64,000 nt of DNA from Caldilineaceae bacterium SB0661_bin_34 (lineage in GTDB: Bacteria; Chloroflexota; Anaerolineae; Caldilineales; Caldilineaceae), in the NCBI GenBank assembly GCA_009841145.1, contig VXMJ01000041.1, forward strand, positions 42,268 to 106,267, written 5' to 3'. How positions within the stretch are numbered: the stretch's first letter is position 1; each line of letters begins with the position of its first letter. The translations under genes were made by a program, and so were the position numbers. Below, piece by piece: positions 8,595 to 16,932 of the stretch. The notes under the pieces are model-generated. The model was given only the letters and a program-made list of their open reading frames with translations, made no database searches and was not told the DNA's origin.

Positions 8595-10637
8595 ATGAAC
8601 ATACCGGCGGGTGGTTTGGTCCGGAGACCGGCTCACCTTGTCTCGTTGGTTGTGCTCGCGTTGGGCTTGACGTCCGTGGTGGCACTTGAGATTCCGGGGG
8701 TCACGCGTTTCAAGGTGGAAACGGGTGGCACGCTCCCGGTTCGGATTGTTGCGCCCTTCGATCTGGTTTTGGGCGAAGGGTCTCCCTCCGACGGCGCACG
8801 GGCCGGCGAACCGGACCTCCGCAGCTATTTGGATGCCGTTTCGGTCCACAGGCAGTCCGGGAGCCAACCGGCAACTTCACCGGCAGGCTACAGCCAGTTG
8901 CAGAAGGCACTGCTGCCCGAGCTGTTGGCTATGTCGGACGATGCTTGGTCGGCCTTGAGGCACGCCCTGGATGAAGCTCTGCAACTGGTGGACACCGAAA
9001 CGCAGGTCCCACAGGATCTGGCCGGATACCGGGACCATCTGTACAGGCAACTGAACAACCTACCGCCGGGGCAGGCGGACATCGCCTTTTCCCTGTTGCT
9101 GCCGGTTATCTCCGAACGGGCTGCCGCCGGCGCCTTTGGCTCGGGTGCGACCGTGGCCGTGCCGGGCATGCCGCTGGACAGCGTGCAGGTCGCGGCTCTG
9201 AGGCGATTGGATTTGGTGTGGACAGGGTGGATCACACCGCGCTTTCTGTTTCTGTTTCCGGTCGTGGTCGGCCTGTTGTTTCTTCTGTACCGCGTCATCC
9301 CGGAGACCAACCAATACCTGGTACAGCAGCCACGGGAGTTGAAGGCCTTGGTGCTGCTGATTGCCGCCGGCCTGCTGGTGGTTCGCCTGCAAGCGCATCT
9401 GGCACCCTGGCTCCGGTACATGATTCCCTTGGCCGCCCTGGGCATGACAGTCAGGGCCCTGGCCGGTTTTCGGGTGGCCTCGATGGTGATGTTGGTTTTC
9501 CTGATTGTCTGTGGGTTCGTGCCTCGGATGACGCTCCCGCACATGGTGTTCCTGGCGATGACCGTTGCGACCGGATTGGTCGCGCTGCGCCAGACACATC
9601 GAATCGGCGACTTCATGAAAGCGGGTGTTTGGGTGGCGATTCTGGCTTCACTCCTGATTGTTCCCGGCTGGCTGCAGAAGTCGCCCGGTTTGCCTGAACT
9701 GTCGGGCTCGACCGGCAACTGGCTGGAGACCGGTCCGGCTTTCTTCGCCCGCGGCCCCTTTCTGATGGGACTGGCGGCCGTGGTGCACGGCTTGACAGCG
9801 TCCAGCCTGGCCTTGGGAGCGATCTACGGATTGGGGGACGCGACCGGCCGCGTGACGAGCTTCCGCCTGGCGGAACTCGCACGCCCGGATCATCCGTTGC
9901 TGGCGGCGTTGCGGGAAGAGGCCCCCGGCACGTACCAGCACTCCCTGTTGGTTAGCGACATGGCCGAGAAGGCGGCCCATGCCATCGGAGCCGACCCTCT
10001 GTTGACCAGGGTGGGCGCGCTGTACCACGACATTGGCAAGCTGCAGAACCCGGGCATGTTCGTCGAGAACATGGGGCCGGACGACAATCCTCACCAGGAT
10101 CTGTCGCCCCGCGAGTCGGCGGAGATTATCATTCGGCATGTGGCGGACGGGGTCAGAATGGGCAAGGAGCACAACTTGCCGCCGCGCATCCTCGACTTCA
10201 TCAGGGAACACCATGCCGACCAAATCATGGTGCCGTTCTTCCACCGGGCCTTGGAGGAGGCGGGAACCGACGTCCAGGTCGGTGAGAAACCGTTCCGATA
10301 CGCGGGTCCCAAGCCGCAAACCCGAGAAACTACTGTGTTGTTCCTGGCCGACTCCTGCGAAGCCGCGTTCCGTGCCATGCGCCCCGAAACCGAGGATGCC
10401 GTCCAGGAGTTGGTGAGCGGACAATTCGAGGCCCGACTGTTGGACGGATCGCTGATCGATAGTCCGTTGCGGCTGGCGGAGTTCCAGACGGTGCGCCGAA
10501 TCGTGGGGGCCATGCTTCAATCGGTCAACCACCGCCGGATTCCCTATCCGATTTCGGACGAGGGTTGGGCGCGGCCGTCGACGTTGTCCGCCAAGACGAT
10601 TTCGGCAGCGCCCCCGCACACCCAAGTCCAGATGTAG
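8595..10637 (+). CDS. PgpH-type 7TM-HD phosphodiesterase (probable c-di-AMP hydrolase)
   Basis: About 680 aa with the 7TMR-HD architecture: an N-terminal membrane helix, an extracytoplasmic region to about residue 210, seven hydrophobic segments, then a cytoplasmic HD domain. The metal site is seen as YQHS (His449) and YHDIGK (His478-Asp479), with later His residues and the closing Asp in LADSCEAA. Listeria PgpH, the characterised relative, hydrolyses cyclic di-AMP to pApA. It heads a plus-strand run with ybeY and dgkA, the same neighbourhood as in Firmicutes. An in-frame ATG at 8559 is possible, but there a GGGCCC palindrome covers the ribosome-site region; 8595 is preferred weakly. Confidence 0.85.
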   Translation: MNIPAGGLVRRPAHLVSLVVLALGLTSVVALEIPGVTRFKVETGGTLPVRIVAPFDLVLGEGSPSDGARAGEPDLRSYLDAVSVHRQSGSQPATSPAGYSQLQKALLPELLAMSDDAWSALRHALDEALQLVDTETQVPQDLAGYRDHLYRQLNNLPPGQADIAFSLLLPVISERAAAGAFGSGATVAVPGMPLDSVQVAALRRLDLVWTGWITPRFLFLFPVVVGLLFLLYRVIPETNQYLVQQPRELKALVLLIAAGLLVVRLQAHLAPWLRYMIPLAALGMTVRALAGFRVASMVMLVFLIVCGFVPRMTLPHMVFLAMTVATGLVALRQTHRIGDFMKAGVWVAILASLLIVPGWLQKSPGLPELSGSTGNWLETGPAFFARGPFLMGLAAVVHGLTASSLALGAIYGLGDATGRVTSFRLAELARPDHPLLAALREEAPGTYQHSLLVSDMAEKAAHAIGADPLLTRVGALYHDIGKLQNPGMFVENMGPDDNPHQDLSPRESAEIIIRHVADGVRMGKEHNLPPRILDFIREHHADQIMVPFFHRALEEAGTDVQVGEKPFRYAGPKPQTRETTVLFLADSCEAAFRAMRPETEDAVQELVSGQFEARLLDGSLIDSPLRLAEFQTVRRIVGAMLQSVNHRRIPYPISDEGWARPSTLSAKTISAAPPHTQVQM

Positions 10638-10697
10638 CCTTGAGGTCGACTGGCCGGTCGCCGGAACCGGGAATGTCGGTCCGTTGGGATTGGAATA

Positions 10698-11225
10698 GTG
10701 ATCGAAACTCCTCGGCTGCAGTTCGTCGGTATCCTTCCCGGATGCCTCGATTCCGGGGATTTGGAACAGGCGGTTGCCCTGGTGGCAGTCGAGGTGGGGC
10801 CAAAGGTCCGACTGTCTCCCCCGCGAGGTTCCGTCCTGAACGTGTTGTTCGCTGCGGAAGATGAAATCCGAGCCCTGAACCACGAGTTTCTCGGGGTGGA
10901 CGGTGTCACGGACGTTCTCAGCTTCGGGGAGGACACGGATGCCCTCCCGGTTGATATGCGGCTTCTGGAGGAGCCGATTGTCTTTGGCGAACTCGTGCTC
11001 TGCCCCGACTATGTCACCCGGTACGCCCGGCGGGTGGGCACCGAGCCTGCGGCGGAACTGCTCCTGTGCTTCGTTCACGGATTTCTGCACCTTCTGGGTC
11101 TGGACCATGGAACTCCGGAGGAGGAAGATGTGATGTTCCACCTGCAGGACCGGGTCGTGCGCAGGCTCGGACATAGCCCTCGGACGACGTATCGCGGGTG
11201 TTCCGCTGCATCCAGGCAGCCATGA
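10698..11225 (+). CDS. ybeY: Endoribonuclease YbeY (rRNA maturation factor)
   Basis: A 175-aa YbeY/UPF0054 protein, a zinc metallo-RNase for 16S rRNA 3' maturation and ribosome quality control. The zinc site HGFLHLLGLDH (His127, His131, His137) matches HxxxHxxxxxH exactly. The GVTDVLSF segment before it is also diagnostic. The start is GTG 10698. Its stop overlaps the start of dgkA (ATGA), showing tight coupling; the PgpH-YbeY-DgkA order is conserved widely. Confidence 0.95.
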   Translation: MIETPRLQFVGILPGCLDSGDLEQAVALVAVEVGPKVRLSPPRGSVLNVLFAAEDEIRALNHEFLGVDGVTDVLSFGEDTDALPVDMRLLEEPIVFGELVLCPDYVTRYARRVGTEPAAELLLCFVHGFLHLLGLDHGTPEEEDVMFHLQDRVVRRLGHSPRTTYRGCSAASRQP

Positions 11226-11584
11226 ATCGATTCGTGCTCGGGGTCCGGCATGCCCTGTCCGGACTGGCCCATGCGGCCCGACGCGAGCGCAACTTCCAGA
11301 TTGAATTGGCCTTGGGCCTCGCGGCCCTCGCGATGGCCTGGTGGTTGCGAATCACACGCATCGAGTGGTTGGTCGTTGTGATCTGTTGTGGCCTAGTGCT
11401 GTCCGCGGAACTGCTCAACACCGCGGTCGAACACTTGGCCGACACAACCGGACTCGTGCGCAGCGAGCAGATCCGCGTTGTCAAGGATGTTGCCGCTGGT
11501 GCAGTACTGGTGGCTGTGGTGGTCAGCCTTGCAGTCGGAGCCGCGGTTTTCCTTCCGTATCTGGCTGCCATGGCAAGGTCCTGA
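11222..11584 (+). CDS. dgkA: Diacylglycerol/undecaprenol kinase (DgkA family)
   Basis: A 120-aa integral membrane kinase with three hydrophobic helices. Residues of the DgkA signature are present: an N-terminal RRERNFQIEL segment and the catalytic stretch AELLNTAVEHLAD, corresponding to E-x-N-T-A-I-E. In Gram-positive-like lineages this family phosphorylates undecaprenol for cell-wall lipid recycling rather than diacylglycerol. ATG 11222 overlaps the ybeY stop; an upstream start at 11198 would overlap more and is less likely. Confidence 0.93.
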   Translation: MNRFVLGVRHALSGLAHAARRERNFQIELALGLAALAMAWWLRITRIEWLVVVICCGLVLSAELLNTAVEHLADTTGLVRSEQIRVVKDVAAGAVLVAVVVSLAVGAAVFLPYLAAMARS

Positions 11585-11708
11585 ACCGGAAGCCGGAAAT
11601 CCGGTGGCGAGATTGCACTGCAATGGCGGATGATTTGGTGTGGACCTCGGCCACTGGACTAAAATAGTCGAATCTACAGGTCTGCATGGATGCTTGCGGC
11701 AGGCAGGG

Positions 11709-12635
11709 ATGGAAACAATGGAGAAGAACGGATACATCAATTCCAGCAACGGAGCCCGGACCGGTACATATACGGTCAAGGCCGGCTTGGCCCAGATGCT
11801 GAAGGGCGGCGTCATCATGGATGTCGTGACACCCGAGCAGGCCCGGATCGCCGAGGAGGCGGGTGCCTGCGCCGTCATGGCGCTTGAGCGCGTTCCGGCG
11901 GACATCCGCAAGGAAGGCGGTGTCTCCCGCATGAGCGATCCCCAGGTGATTCGCGCCATCAAGGAAGCCGTCACCATTCCCGTCATGGCCAAGGCGCGCA
12001 TCGGCCACTTTGTCGAAGCCCAGATTCTGGAGGCCCTCGGCATCGACTACATCGACGAAAGCGAGGTCCTGACCCCGGCCGACGAGAACAACCACATCGA
12101 CAAGCACAACTTTACGGTTCCCTTTGTCTGTGGTTGCCGCAACCTGGGCGAGGCGCTGCGGCGCATCGCCGAAGGCGCCGCCATGATCCGAACCAAGGGC
12201 GAGGCCGGTACGGGCAACGTGGTCGAGGCGGTGCGCCATGCGCGCAGCGTGCTCGGGGAGGTTCGGCGCATCTCGACCATGAGCGCCGACGAGCGCTATG
12301 CGTATGCCAGGGACATTCAGGCACCGGTGGAGCTGGTCAACGAGACGGCAACCCTGGGCCGCCTGCCCGTGGTCAACTTTGCGGCCGGCGGGGTTGCCAC
12401 CCCGGCGGACGCCGCACTCATGATGCAGCTGGGCCTGGACGGTGTGTTCGTGGGCTCGGGCATCTTCAAGAGCGGAGCACCGGCCAAGCGGGCCCATGCC
12501 ATCGTGCAGGCGGTGACCCACTTCAACGATGCCGAAGTGCTGGCCGAAGTGAGCGAGGACCTAGGCGAACCGATGGTCGGCATCAATCTCGATACGCTGT
12601 CCGAACCGGAGAAGATGGCTCATCGCGGCTGGTAG
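11709..12635 (+). CDS. pdxS: Pyridoxal 5'-phosphate synthase, PdxS subunit
   Basis: About 308 aa, a highly conserved (beta/alpha)8 synthase that builds pyridoxal phosphate from ribose-5-phosphate, glyceraldehyde-3-phosphate and ammonia delivered by PdxT. Visible family blocks: [44 protein letters not shown] with the Schiff-base Lys, [24 protein letters not shown] with the second Lys, and [19 protein letters not shown]. Two ATGs (11709, 11718) are possible. pdxT follows immediately, giving the usual two-gene operon for the DXP-independent route. Confidence 0.97.
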   Translation: METMEKNGYINSSNGARTGTYTVKAGLAQMLKGGVIMDVVTPEQARIAEEAGACAVMALERVPADIRKEGGVSRMSDPQVIRAIKEAVTIPVMAKARIGHFVEAQILEALGIDYIDESEVLTPADENNHIDKHNFTVPFVCGCRNLGEALRRIAEGAAMIRTKGEAGTGNVVEAVRHARSVLGEVRRISTMSADERYAYARDIQAPVELVNETATLGRLPVVNFAAGGVATPADAALMMQLGLDGVFVGSGIFKSGAPAKRAHAIVQAVTHFNDAEVLAEVSEDLGEPMVGINLDTLSEPEKMAHRGW

Positions 12636-12648
12636 TGAGGCCGTACCC

Positions 12649-13272
12649 CTGCGCATCGGCGTACTGGCGTTGCAGGGAGCTTTTCGGGAACACATACAAA
12701 AACTGGAAGTTCTGGGAGCTGCGGCCGTTGAAGTGCGGCGGGCGGACCAGCTCGGTAAGCTGGACGGGCTGATCATTCCCGGCGGCGAGTCCACAACCAT
12801 GGGCCTCGTCGCGGAACGTTGGGGGTTGGTCAACCCCCTACGGCGGTGGGTGTCCCAAGGCCGGCCGGTCTGGGGAACCTGTGCCGGGCTGATCCTTCTG
12901 GCGGATCGGGCCACGGGCCAGAAGCGGGACGGACAGCCACTGCTGGGCGGCCTGAACGTGTCGGTGGATCGCAACTTCTTCGGCAGCCAACGGGACAGTT
13001 TCGAGGCGGAACTGGAGGTTGCCGGCTGGGATGCCCCGTCACCGGCGGTGTTCATTCGCGCGCCGGCCGTCATCGAAACCGGTCCAGATGTGGAAGTTCT
13101 GGCGGAGTGGACGGATCCCGACGGCAACGCTGTCCAGGTGGCTGTGCGTCAGAGCCACATCTTGGGGACGGCCTTTCACCCGGAATTGTCCGGGGATTTG
13201 CGCTGGCACCGTCTGTTCCTGAACATGGTTGAAGCGGGAGCCGCGACGCAGGTCAACCGAAGCGGTCCCTAA
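12649..13272 (+). CDS. pdxT: Pyridoxal 5'-phosphate synthase glutaminase, PdxT subunit (probable CTG start)
   Basis: A class I glutamine amidotransferase that feeds ammonia to PdxS. The triad is intact: nucleophile Cys in TCAGLILL (Cys78), and His177/Glu179 in FHPELSG; the GGESTTMG oxyanion loop and the [11 protein letters not shown]dxT signature are also there. The first ATG/GTG/TTG in frame is a TTG at 12670, which would delete the first beta strand (RIGVLAL). The family's usual N-terminus, [12 protein letters not shown], begins at CTG 12649, preceded by GAGG. CTG initiation is therefore proposed; it is an inference. The pdxS stop lies 13 bases upstream. Confidence 0.92.
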   Translation: MRIGVLALQGAFREHIQKLEVLGAAAVEVRRADQLGKLDGLIIPGGESTTMGLVAERWGLVNPLRRWVSQGRPVWGTCAGLILLADRATGQKRDGQPLLGGLNVSVDRNFFGSQRDSFEAELEVAGWDAPSPAVFIRAPAVIETGPDVEVLAEWTDPDGNAVQVAVRQSHILGTAFHPELSGDLRWHRLFLNMVEAGAATQVNRSGP

Positions 13273-13332
13273 CCGGGCAACCGCGTCGCTGGGGTTGGTG
13301 CGCGGAACGTTGGTCTCCGGAATCCGGTCCGC

Positions 13333-14625
13333 TCACCGGATCAGCTGGACCACCAGTTCCTCGCGCACTCCGGCATTGGTTTCCCCGGCTTGGTGTGTCC
13401 GCAGGATGTCCGCTGCATTCGAGCCTGCGGATTTGCGCATGACCTGCCCCAATGCCCAGACGGCGTGTTCCCGAACCGCGGCCGAATCCTCCTGCAGTGC
13501 CTTTTCCAAGGCCTGCAGGGCTGCAGGTGCTCCCCAGTTGCCCAAGGCGGTACATACGTTGCGGAGCATTCCAGTGCGCTTGGCCCGTTTGACCGCGGAG
13601 TGTCGGAAGTACGCTCTGAATGCCCTATCGTCAAGCCAATAGGGATGGTTTTCCCGAAAGCCGTCCAACAGCCTGGGTGCCATCCACTCGGTTTGGATCG
13701 GCTGGCTCGCCAGAAACCCGGCACCGGGTTGTCGATCGTGGTTCCAGGGACAGACCTCTTGGCAGACATCGCACCCGAACACCAGGTTGCCGAATCGGCT
13801 GCGGAGATCCCTGGGCACGGCCCCCTTGGCTTCTATGGTCCAGTAGCTGATGCACCTGCGGGCATCCAGCATCAAAGGCCCGCGGAAGGCATCGGTGGGA
13901 CACTGGTCCAGGCAGCGGGTGCACCGGCCGCAAGTCATGGTGCGTGTGGTATCGCCCGCCTCTGCGCTTTTCCACGAGCCTAGGTCCTGTTCGTACGGCA
14001 GGCCGTCCATAACAGCGATGGGCGACAAGGTTGGCGCCGAGGAGCGAACCGCGGGAGCCGGATCCGGCGCGACGGTTTCCGGAATGGCCAGGACGGCCAG
14101 GAAAATCCAGCTGCCCAGGTCCGGGTTGATGGTGCAGCAGTTCTTGCCGGTGAATGCCAGACCGGAGGCCATGGCCCAGTCACGTTCCACTACTGGCCCC
14201 GTGTCCACCCAGCATCGGGCATGGGCAGTACGGCCGCTGAGTTTCCGGATCAGGGCATCCAGTTCAAAGAGCCGGGGTTTGATTTGGTCGTGGTAGTCCT
14301 CGTGCCAGGCATACCGGGCAAAGATGCCGCGCGACGGATCCCGGCGTACGTGTTCGGGCAGATCCGCATGCAGGTAGTCAACACCAAGCACCACCAGGGT
14401 GCGGACAGGCTGGCTGTCGGCCACGAGCAGGCGGTCCGGATGCATGCGGATATCCGGGTTGCGCGCCAGCCAGGCCATGTCGCCGTGGCAGCCTTCCTCC
14501 AGCCAGGCCTCCAGGTAGTCGGCGTGCACAGCCCCAGACCGCGGGGCGGCAATGCGGCACAGATCGAAGCCCAGCCCCGAGGCCAGGACCCGGATCGTGG
14601 ATGCGGACAATCCGGGCTGCGTCAT
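13333..14625 (-). CDS. queG: Epoxyqueuosine reductase with C-terminal HEAT repeats
   Basis: QueG reduces epoxyqueuosine to queuosine in tRNA using cobalamin and two 4Fe-4S clusters. Cluster ligands are visible as CGRCTRCLDQCP (232-243) and CDVCQEVCP (285-293), with an additional Cys258. Asp141 in VDTGP corresponds to the catalytic acid. The last 90 residues form a HEAT-like tail (APAALQALEKALQEDSAAV), as in known structures. It is convergent with pdxT. Residues 188-225 hold an acidic, proline-rich insertion that looks lineage-specific. Confidence 0.93.
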   Translation of the reverse strand: MTQPGLSASTIRVLASGLGFDLCRIAAPRSGAVHADYLEAWLEEGCHGDMAWLARNPDIRMHPDRLLVADSQPVRTLVVLGVDYLHADLPEHVRRDPSRGIFARYAWHEDYHDQIKPRLFELDALIRKLSGRTAHARCWVDTGPVVERDWAMASGLAFTGKNCCTINPDLGSWIFLAVLAIPETVAPDPAPAVRSSAPTLSPIAVMDGLPYEQDLGSWKSAEAGDTTRTMTCGRCTRCLDQCPTDAFRGPLMLDARRCISYWTIEAKGAVPRDLRSRFGNLVFGCDVCQEVCPWNHDRQPGAGFLASQPIQTEWMAPRLLDGFRENHPYWLDDRAFRAYFRHSAVKRAKRTGMLRNVCTALGNWGAPAALQALEKALQEDSAAVREHAVWALGQVMRKSAGSNAADILRTHQAGETNAGVREELVVQLIR

Positions 14626-14727
14626 GTCTCGGGTTTCCGGGCGGCAGCGTCTGGTGCGTTCTCGACTTGCGAGTACACTGATGGGGTGTTCCGCCTGTCT
14701 TGGTTCCTACCCATTGGTGTTCCGCCC

Positions 14728-16035
14728 ATGAACCTCAACTCCCAAACCCCCAGCGCTGGCGAAAGTGTCTTGGCCATCCATGGCGGCCCCAAGGCGGTAG
14801 ACCGTGATCTCAATCTGTTCAAGGGTGCCGGTCTGCTTGGAGCCGAGGAGAAGCAGGCCGTGATGGAAGTATTGGACGCCCAGTCCCTGTTCCGGTACTA
14901 CGGTCCCAACCACCTCGGCAAGGTGGCGGCCTTTGAACAGGCCCTGGCGGACTATTTAGGCGTGCCGTTTGCCTTGGGCGCCGCCAACGGCACAGCGGCG
15001 CTGCGCCTCGGCTTGGCGGCCCTCGGGGTCGGTCCGGGGGACGAAGTGATCGTACCAGCCGCCACCTTCATTGCGTCGGTTGGCGCCATTGTCGCCAGCC
15101 GTGCCCGGCCCGTGTTCTGCGAGGTAGACGCCAATATGCTTCTGGATCCGGAGGATCTGGAACGGTGCCTGACTCCCTTGACCAAGGCGATCATGCCCGT
15201 CCACCTGGGAGGCAAGTGCGCGGACATGGATGCCGTGTGCGACTTTGCCCGAGTCCATGGCCTCAAGGTAATAGAAGATGCGGCCCAGGCCGTAGGCAGT
15301 GTCCATCGGGACCGGCCCGTGACCACCATCGGTGATGTGGGTTGCTTCTCGTTCCAGTTGGAGAAGAACATTACCAGTGGCGAAGGCGGGGCGTTGATCA
15401 CGAGCGATCCGGAACTCTACCGTCGGGCCACCATCTATTCCGATCAGGGCGGCCAGTTCTGGACATCCCATTCGGGAGTCAGGGATCACTTCAAGGGTTT
15501 GCAGGCCGATCCGATTGTTGGCGAAAACCTTCGCATGAACGAGATTGCAGGTGCCATCATGGGCTGCCAACTGAGCAAGCTGCCCGCCGTTCTGGATCGC
15601 ATCGAGTCCACCAATGGTGCCCTCAGGACTGGCATGGAGGAACTGGCCGGAGCCAGCCTGGAGCCCCGGGCCGAAGGCCGCGATCGGCATTCCGTCTGGG
15701 TCATCGACTATGCCGAGAGTGCCGAGGACGCTTCCGAGCGCATCGAGTGGCTTCGCGCCGAAGGGTTGCCCGTCGGCAAGATCTACGGTGGGGTTCCGGT
15801 TTATGCCGCCGATCAGGTGCTGAACCAGCGTCTGGCCGCACGAGGTTGTCCCTTCGACTGCCCCGCCTATTTCCCCGAGCCCGTGGAGTACAGCATGGGA
15901 ATGTGCCCGCGGTCGGAGGATCTGATGAATCGGTCGATCGTCCTGAACGTGGGCCCTCTGTGGTCGGAAGAGGACCTGGACGACGTGTTGACTGGCGCCG
16001 CCAAGGTGTATCGGGCTGCGACTGGTTCCGGGTAG
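14728..16035 (+). CDS. DegT/DnrJ/EryC1/StrS family PLP-dependent aminotransferase
   Basis: A 435-aa sugar-aminotransferase-fold protein. Family features: GTAALRLGLAALGVGPGDEV, VIVPAATFIAS, VIEDAAQAVGS, and the PLP-binding lysine in FQLEKNITSGEGG (Lys213). Members transaminate keto-sugars (for example GDP-perosamine or AHBA synthase types) for glycans or natural products. No sugar-nucleotide genes lie next to it, so the substrate is open. ATG 14728 is taken; the same frame is open back to 14221, but that part lies antisense to queG and is not protein-like. Confidence 0.88.
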   Translation: MNLNSQTPSAGESVLAIHGGPKAVDRDLNLFKGAGLLGAEEKQAVMEVLDAQSLFRYYGPNHLGKVAAFEQALADYLGVPFALGAANGTAALRLGLAALGVGPGDEVIVPAATFIASVGAIVASRARPVFCEVDANMLLDPEDLERCLTPLTKAIMPVHLGGKCADMDAVCDFARVHGLKVIEDAAQAVGSVHRDRPVTTIGDVGCFSFQLEKNITSGEGGALITSDPELYRRATIYSDQGGQFWTSHSGVRDHFKGLQADPIVGENLRMNEIAGAIMGCQLSKLPAVLDRIESTNGALRTGMEELAGASLEPRAEGRDRHSVWVIDYAESAEDASERIEWLRAEGLPVGKIYGGVPVYAADQVLNQRLAARGCPFDCPAYFPEPVEYSMGMCPRSEDLMNRSIVLNVGPLWSEEDLDDVLTGAAKVYRAATGSG

Positions 16036-16144
16036 CTGTGGTCTGTCGCAGCCGACACGCCTGGATGCAGGCCCGATCGATCCAGACCGTGCATCCAGTG
16101 GCGGGACCTGGCGCATCCTTGTATATGTCCATATCTCTTCATGG

Positions 16145-16561
16145 ATGAACAAAGTACCCATGGAACCGCGTATTAGCCTTGTTACCCTAGGCGTTACCAA
16201 CCTGTCTCGCTCGGTGGAGTTTTATCGGGATGGATTGGGACTGCCCCTCGTGGATGAAAACACCGAATCCATCGCCTTCTTCCAGACCCGGGGTACGTGG
16301 TTGGCCTTATACCCTCGGGATGCCCTGGCCGCCGATGTCGGTGTGGCAACGGAGGGCAAGGGCTTTTCCGGAGTCACCCTGGCTCACAACGTCCGTACGC
16401 AGGAAGAGGTGGATGCCCTGCTGGACGTGGCCGTAGCTGCCGGTGCCACACTGGTTAAACCGGCCCAAGATGCCTTTTGGGGAGGCTACTCCGGTTACTT
16501 TGCCGATCTTGATGGCTACCTTTGGGAAATCGCATGGAATCCTCATTTTTGGGTTGAGTGA
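16145..16561 (+). CDS. VOC (glyoxalase/bleomycin resistance/dioxygenase) family protein
   Basis: A 138-aa single VOC module with the paired beta-alpha-beta-beta-beta pattern: SLVTLGVTNLSRSVEFYRDG at the start and YFADLDGYLWEIAWNP at the end, where the Glu is a usual metal ligand. Such proteins include glyoxalases, drug-binding proteins and epimerases; the substrate cannot be told. A second ATG at 16160 is an alternative start. It lies 110 bases after the aminotransferase on the same strand. Confidence 0.85.
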   Translation: MNKVPMEPRISLVTLGVTNLSRSVEFYRDGLGLPLVDENTESIAFFQTRGTWLALYPRDALAADVGVATEGKGFSGVTLAHNVRTQEEVDALLDVAVAAGATLVKPAQDAFWGGYSGYFADLDGYLWEIAWNPHFWVE

Positions 16562-16932
16562 CTGATCCGGGACAACATGCTTCACAAGGGATTGAGGACA
16601 ACGCGCAGAGTCGGGCCTGTGCCGTTGGTGGGGAGATCGAATTCATGGCTCCTGAAGAGTTTCTGAAAGCAAGGAACTTGGAATTCGCGACAGTCGGCAA
16701 GGCTTGTTTCCGTACAGTCTTCCAACTGTCATGCGGCGTTGACCGCATGGCAATGCACGCGGCCTTTCCAGCAACCAACGGCCCGGTTAACTGACCTCGG
16801 TGTCAGCTGTCGGGACCGGACCTCTTGAGTACCCACGGCCTTCATCCCATGGTTCGCTTCCAACAAGCCGGTGCCGAAAGGCCAACACAGCTGATGCGTG
16901 AGCTCCCGACTGGAGTTCGCAGGAGGGGAAGC
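16562..16932. other. Intergenic stretch, no gene seen
   Basis: Only short ORFs without recognisable features are present. The frame of the downstream LysM gene is open back to a TTG at 16825, but the signal peptide and a strong ribosome site place its start at 16933. Confidence 0.4.

Noticed and set aside
9648..11174. 508-codon minus-strand ORF across the PgpH and YbeY genes
   Set aside because: It is antisense to two well-supported genes and has the composition of a frame shadow.
14221..14727. Long in-frame extension upstream of the DegT-family aminotransferase
   Set aside because: It lies antisense to queG, is not protein-like, and the family N-terminus begins at 14728.
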